64,000 nucleotides of DNA, taken from positions 1 through 64,000 of the forward strand of contig NZ_LMAS01000004.1 of the NCBI RefSeq assembly GCF_001509555.1, given 5' to 3'. The notes under the pieces are model-generated. The model ran no database searches and had not been told where the DNA came from. It saw only the letters and a list, made by a program, of their open reading frames with translations. The DNA is from Bacillus sp. FJAT-29937. GTDB taxonomy: Bacteria > Bacillota > Bacilli > Bacillales > Cytobacillaceae. This document shows positions 61,447-64,000 of this stretch, piece by piece. The first letter of the stretch is position 1; each line of letters begins with the position of its first letter. A program made the translations under genes and the position numbers.

Positions 61447-61620
61447 TGTCCAGCTTCAGCGCCTACCCCCTCGAGGTCACAAGCCAATCCTCCCAGAAAG
61501 GTAAAGAACACCTTTCCGGGAGGCTCGTCTTGTGCTTGTCGGGGGTGACCACAAAGGAAAGCTTCTGCGAATATTCATCGCAGGAACAATTGTCCTTTAT
61601 TGTTCCGAAGGCGCTTCCGC
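61447..61620. repeat. GC-rich intergenic repeat with internal inverted repeats
   Basis: Starts GTCCAGCTTCAGCGCCTACC, with ACAAGC...GCTTGT and CCTCCCAGAAAGGT...ACCTTTCCGGGAGG foldback arms, and a CGAAGGCGCTTCCGC end that complements the start. GC content is clearly above its surroundings. It resembles a repeat element I know from many Bacillaceae intergenic regions; it may be a miniature element. Confidence 0.65.
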
Positions 61621-61628
61621 ATTTCTAT

Positions 61629-63446
61629 TTACCCTAATAATTTTTCCATTTCATTGAGCTTTTCTTCAAATACTTTACAAGCGTCCTCGACTGGTTTAGA
61701 GCTAGTCATATCCACTCCAGCTTTCTTCAGCACCTCTATTGGGTAATCGGAGCTTCCAGCCTTTAAGAAGTCAATGTATCGATTTACTGCAGGCTGTCCC
61801 TCATCTAAGATTTGCTTGCTTAATGCGGTAGCTGCACTAAAGCCGGTCGCATATTGATAAACATAATAATTGTAATAGAAATGAGGAATCCGGGACCATT
61901 CTAATCCAATTTCCTCGTCGATGATTAGATTTTCCTCACCAAAATATTTCTTATTCAGCTCATAGTAATCATTTGTCAGCGCCTCAGCCGTTAGAGCTTC
62001 ATTATTCTGCGCCTTTTGATAAATTAGATGCTCAAACTCTGCAAACATCGTTTGACGGAATACGGTGCCTCTAAAGCCTTCTAAATAATGATTTAATAAA
62101 TAAATTCTCTTCTTATCATCGTCCACTGTCTTTAATAAATAATCGTTTAATAGCGCTTCATTGCATGTTGAAGCAACCTCTGCAACGAAGATTGAATAAT
62201 TGCCATATGGATATTTTTGAGTTTTTCTCGTGTAATAACTATGAACAGAGTGGCCAAATTCATGTGCCAGTGTAAACAAATTATTTATATTATCCTGCCA
62301 GTTCATTAGTATATATGGATGGGTCCCATATGAACCAGATGAATAAGCCCCGCTGCGCTTTCCTTTATTCTCGTAAATATCAACCCAGCGATTTTCAAAG
62401 CCTTCTTTCAACACGTTTATATAATCATCGCCAAGAGGGGCTAAACCTTTAAGGATCAGATCTTTAGCCTCATCATACTTAACCTCCATTTTGATGTCTT
62501 TAACAAGGGGTGTGTACAGATCATACATATGAAGCTCATTGACAGCAAGAACCTTTTTACGAAGCTTTACATAGCGCTGCAGCAAATGCAGATTGTCATT
62601 AACTGTTTGAACAAGATTATCGTAAACTGATTCTGGAATATTATTAGCAGCTAATGCTGAATGGCGAGCCGAGCTGTAGTTTCTAATCCTCGCATTGAAA
62701 TTATTCATTTTAACATTTCCGCTTAATGTGCTTGCAAACGTATTGCGAAATTTCCCATACGTATCATAAACAGCTTTAAATGCATCATGCCTTACCCTTT
62801 GATCTTCACTTTCAAGGAATCTGCTGTAACGGCCATGCGTTACCTCAACCTCTTCCCCATTTTCGTCCTTAATAGAAGGGAATTCTAAATCAGCGTTATT
62901 AAGCATCCCAAATGTATTGCTGGAAGCAGAAAACACTTCTGAAGCTTGTGCAAGCAATGCCTCCTGTTCAGCAGACAGCACATGAGGGCGCTGTAAATTA
63001 ACTTCGTCCAACGATTGCCTATAAAGCTGGAGTTCTTCCTTCTCCTCTAAGAAACCATTAATCTTCTCCTCATCAACGGCAAGAATTTCAGGTACAATAT
63101 AGGCGAGACTGCTCGCAGCCTGTGAATATAAATTTTTTATTCGGTCATCCATCCCCTGATAATGAGAATTTGTTGTATCCTGATCATACCTCATATGAGC
63201 ATATGTATAGAGCTTGCCAAGACGCTCAAGTAAATGATCTTGATATTGTAATGCCTCATATAATAAATTAGCACTTTCCCCCAACTTCCCTTGATACTTG
63301 CTTGCTCCAGGTATAAGTGCTTTTACATCATTGAATTCCTTATCCCATGCTTCATCATTAGAGAAAATATCCTCTAGCTTCCAAGTGTCCTCAACATTGA
63401 TTTCACTTCTCGCAGGAAGTTTTTTTACAGCCGTTTCACTCGACAT
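61629..63446 (-). CDS. pepF: Oligoendopeptidase F
   Basis: Start at ATG 63446 (GGAGGATGG upstream), giving MSSETAVKKLPARSEI; the frame is open to 63563. The 605-residue M3 metallopeptidase has the H-E-x2-H zinc motif in LFTLAHEFGHSVHSYY, and FVAEVASTCNEALL with the third ligand glutamate. Cytosolic; degrades oligopeptides. Gene order coiA-pepF-spxH matches B. subtilis. Confidence 0.95.
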   Translation of the reverse strand: MSSETAVKKLPARSEINVEDTWKLEDIFSNDEAWDKEFNDVKALIPGASKYQGKLGESANLLYEALQYQDHLLERLGKLYTYAHMRYDQDTTNSHYQGMDDRIKNLYSQAASSLAYIVPEILAVDEEKINGFLEEKEELQLYRQSLDEVNLQRPHVLSAEQEALLAQASEVFSASSNTFGMLNNADLEFPSIKDENGEEVEVTHGRYSRFLESEDQRVRHDAFKAVYDTYGKFRNTFASTLSGNVKMNNFNARIRNYSSARHSALAANNIPESVYDNLVQTVNDNLHLLQRYVKLRKKVLAVNELHMYDLYTPLVKDIKMEVKYDEAKDLILKGLAPLGDDYINVLKEGFENRWVDIYENKGKRSGAYSSGSYGTHPYILMNWQDNINNLFTLAHEFGHSVHSYYTRKTQKYPYGNYSIFVAEVASTCNEALLNDYLLKTVDDDKKRIYLLNHYLEGFRGTVFRQTMFAEFEHLIYQKAQNNEALTAEALTNDYYELNKKYFGEENLIIDEEIGLEWSRIPHFYYNYYVYQYATGFSAATALSKQILDEGQPAVNRYIDFLKAGSSDYPIEVLKKAGVDMTSSKPVEDACKVFEEKLNEMEKLLG

Positions 63447-63559
63447 TTTCCATCCTCCATTCAATATTTCGTGTACCGAAAAAGGGTGCAAATTAATATT
63501 TCGCTTTACATGTATGAAATCCCTTCTATGTACAGTGTATTTCTGAATCGATATTTTTA

Positions 63560-64000
63560 TCATACCCAGCTTAAACTCTTACTAATAATTCCCTTATATG
63601 ATTGATAAAAAATTTTCTCACTTTCATACTGGTTTCCTATTGTTTCATCTACGATAATTGGCTTAACCATCTTAAATGAATTTTGACCTGCGGGCTTGAG
63701 TGTTTTTATTTGGACAAGTAAATCGATATATTCCTTCACAGCTACAAGTGCGCTTCCTTCTCGGGCTTGGGGAAACTGTCTAATTTTTATATCGCGATTT
63801 CGTACTCTCCTTTTAAAAGAATGCAAAATTTGCCCCATCGAAATCAATTTATATTGTTTTAGGACATCCATAAATAAGTAGCTTTGCCATTCAATTGCTG
63901 GAGTTTCAATAAAATGCAGATGTGGAACTGGTAAGCCGATTTCAGGCGGAAGCAGTGAAGGTGTAAGGGAATGAGTATAAAGTTCTTGGAGGAATTTATT
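63560..64000 (-). CDS. coiA: Competence protein CoiA, C-terminal part (runs off the window)
   Basis: The frame is open through the right window edge; 146 codons are visible. Includes LPPEIGLPVPHLHFIETPAIEWQ and YLFMDVLKQYKLISMGQIL. The call rests on the C-terminal pattern and on the position upstream of pepF, as with yjbF/coiA in B. subtilis. CoiA promotes recombination during transformation. The catalytic N-terminus lies outside the window. Confidence 0.8.
   Translation of the reverse strand, partial: NKFLQELYTHSLTPSLLPPEIGLPVPHLHFIETPAIEWQSYLFMDVLKQYKLISMGQILHSFKRRVRNRDIKIRQFPQAREGSALVAVKEYIDLLVQIKTLKPAGQNSFKMVKPIIVDETIGNQYESEKIFYQSYKGIISKSLSWV

Noticed and set aside
1-64000. CRISPR arrays
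   Set aside because: No regularly spaced direct repeats and no cas genes were seen.

Overview
The window comes from a low-GC, endospore-forming member of the Bacillaceae. The evidence is colinearity of the right half with the Bacillus subtilis yjbF-yjcH region, the sporulation genes (spoVAC/AD/AE, spoVIF, cotZ, cotO, yjcZ), a FapR-type operator upstream of fabI, and AGGAGG ribosome binding sites.

Layout. (1) About 0-10 kb is accessory DNA. It has a large HEPN-motif protein, an excisionase-like HTH protein, two paralogous small proteins, a row of very small proteins built on the N-terminal serine-resolvase fold with decaying catalytic residues, a primase-helicase-like replication protein and a tyrosine recombinase. 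Several of these genes share a leader hairpin overlapping the ribosome binding site. (2) About 10-25 kb is a reactive-sulfur/persulfide island, mostly on the minus strand: a TlpA/ResA-like thioredoxin, CcdA, several rhodaneses, DsrE-like proteins, TusA, TusA-rhodanese fusions, rhodanese-metallo-beta-lactamase persulfide dioxygenases, TauE/SafE exporters, glutaredoxins and a CstR-type repressor with at least five matching operators. The core seven genes occur twice. (3) About 24.9-26.5 kb holds a coenzyme A disulfide reductase relic and an IS150-type (IS3 family) insertion sequence. (4) About 26.5-36 kb is a second accessory block: small membrane proteins, a RuvC-like nuclease, an XRE-ImmA/IrrE regulator and an integrase. 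It ends at an intact tRNA-Val(GAC) followed by the 5' half of a second one. (5) 36-64 kb is core chromosome: TAXI-TRAP transporter, yjcH-G-F, a UvrD-like helicase, sporulation genes, fabI, a K+/Na+:H+ antiporter, mgtE, prpE, an RluD-type synthase, NAD kinase, RelQ, yjbL-K-J-I, spxH, pepF and part of coiA.

The most notable discovery is in the sulfur island. A HesB-like gene (13437-13712) is broken only by an in-frame TGA exactly where the family has its conserved cysteine. A 7-bp stem with a UGGAA loop starts at the right distance downstream to be a bacterial SECIS. In the same predicted operon, after one rhodanese gene, a 47-codon membrane-protein frame (12855-12998) holds two in-frame TGAs. 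The second TGA is followed by an almost identical stem-loop (UGGUA loop), and the frame ends directly at a rho-independent terminator. Two selenoproteins in a persulfide-handling operon of a Bacillaceae island is the best candidate here for something not previously described. No selA, selB, selC or selD is in the window, so the host must supply them for this reading to hold.

How the genes fit together (inference from family knowledge): CstR senses persulfide and releases the operators. TusA, DsrE and rhodanese proteins pass sulfane sulfur along cysteines, the dioxygenase oxidises persulfide to sulfite, and TauE-type permeases export it. CcdA, the TlpA-like protein and glutaredoxins supply reductant.
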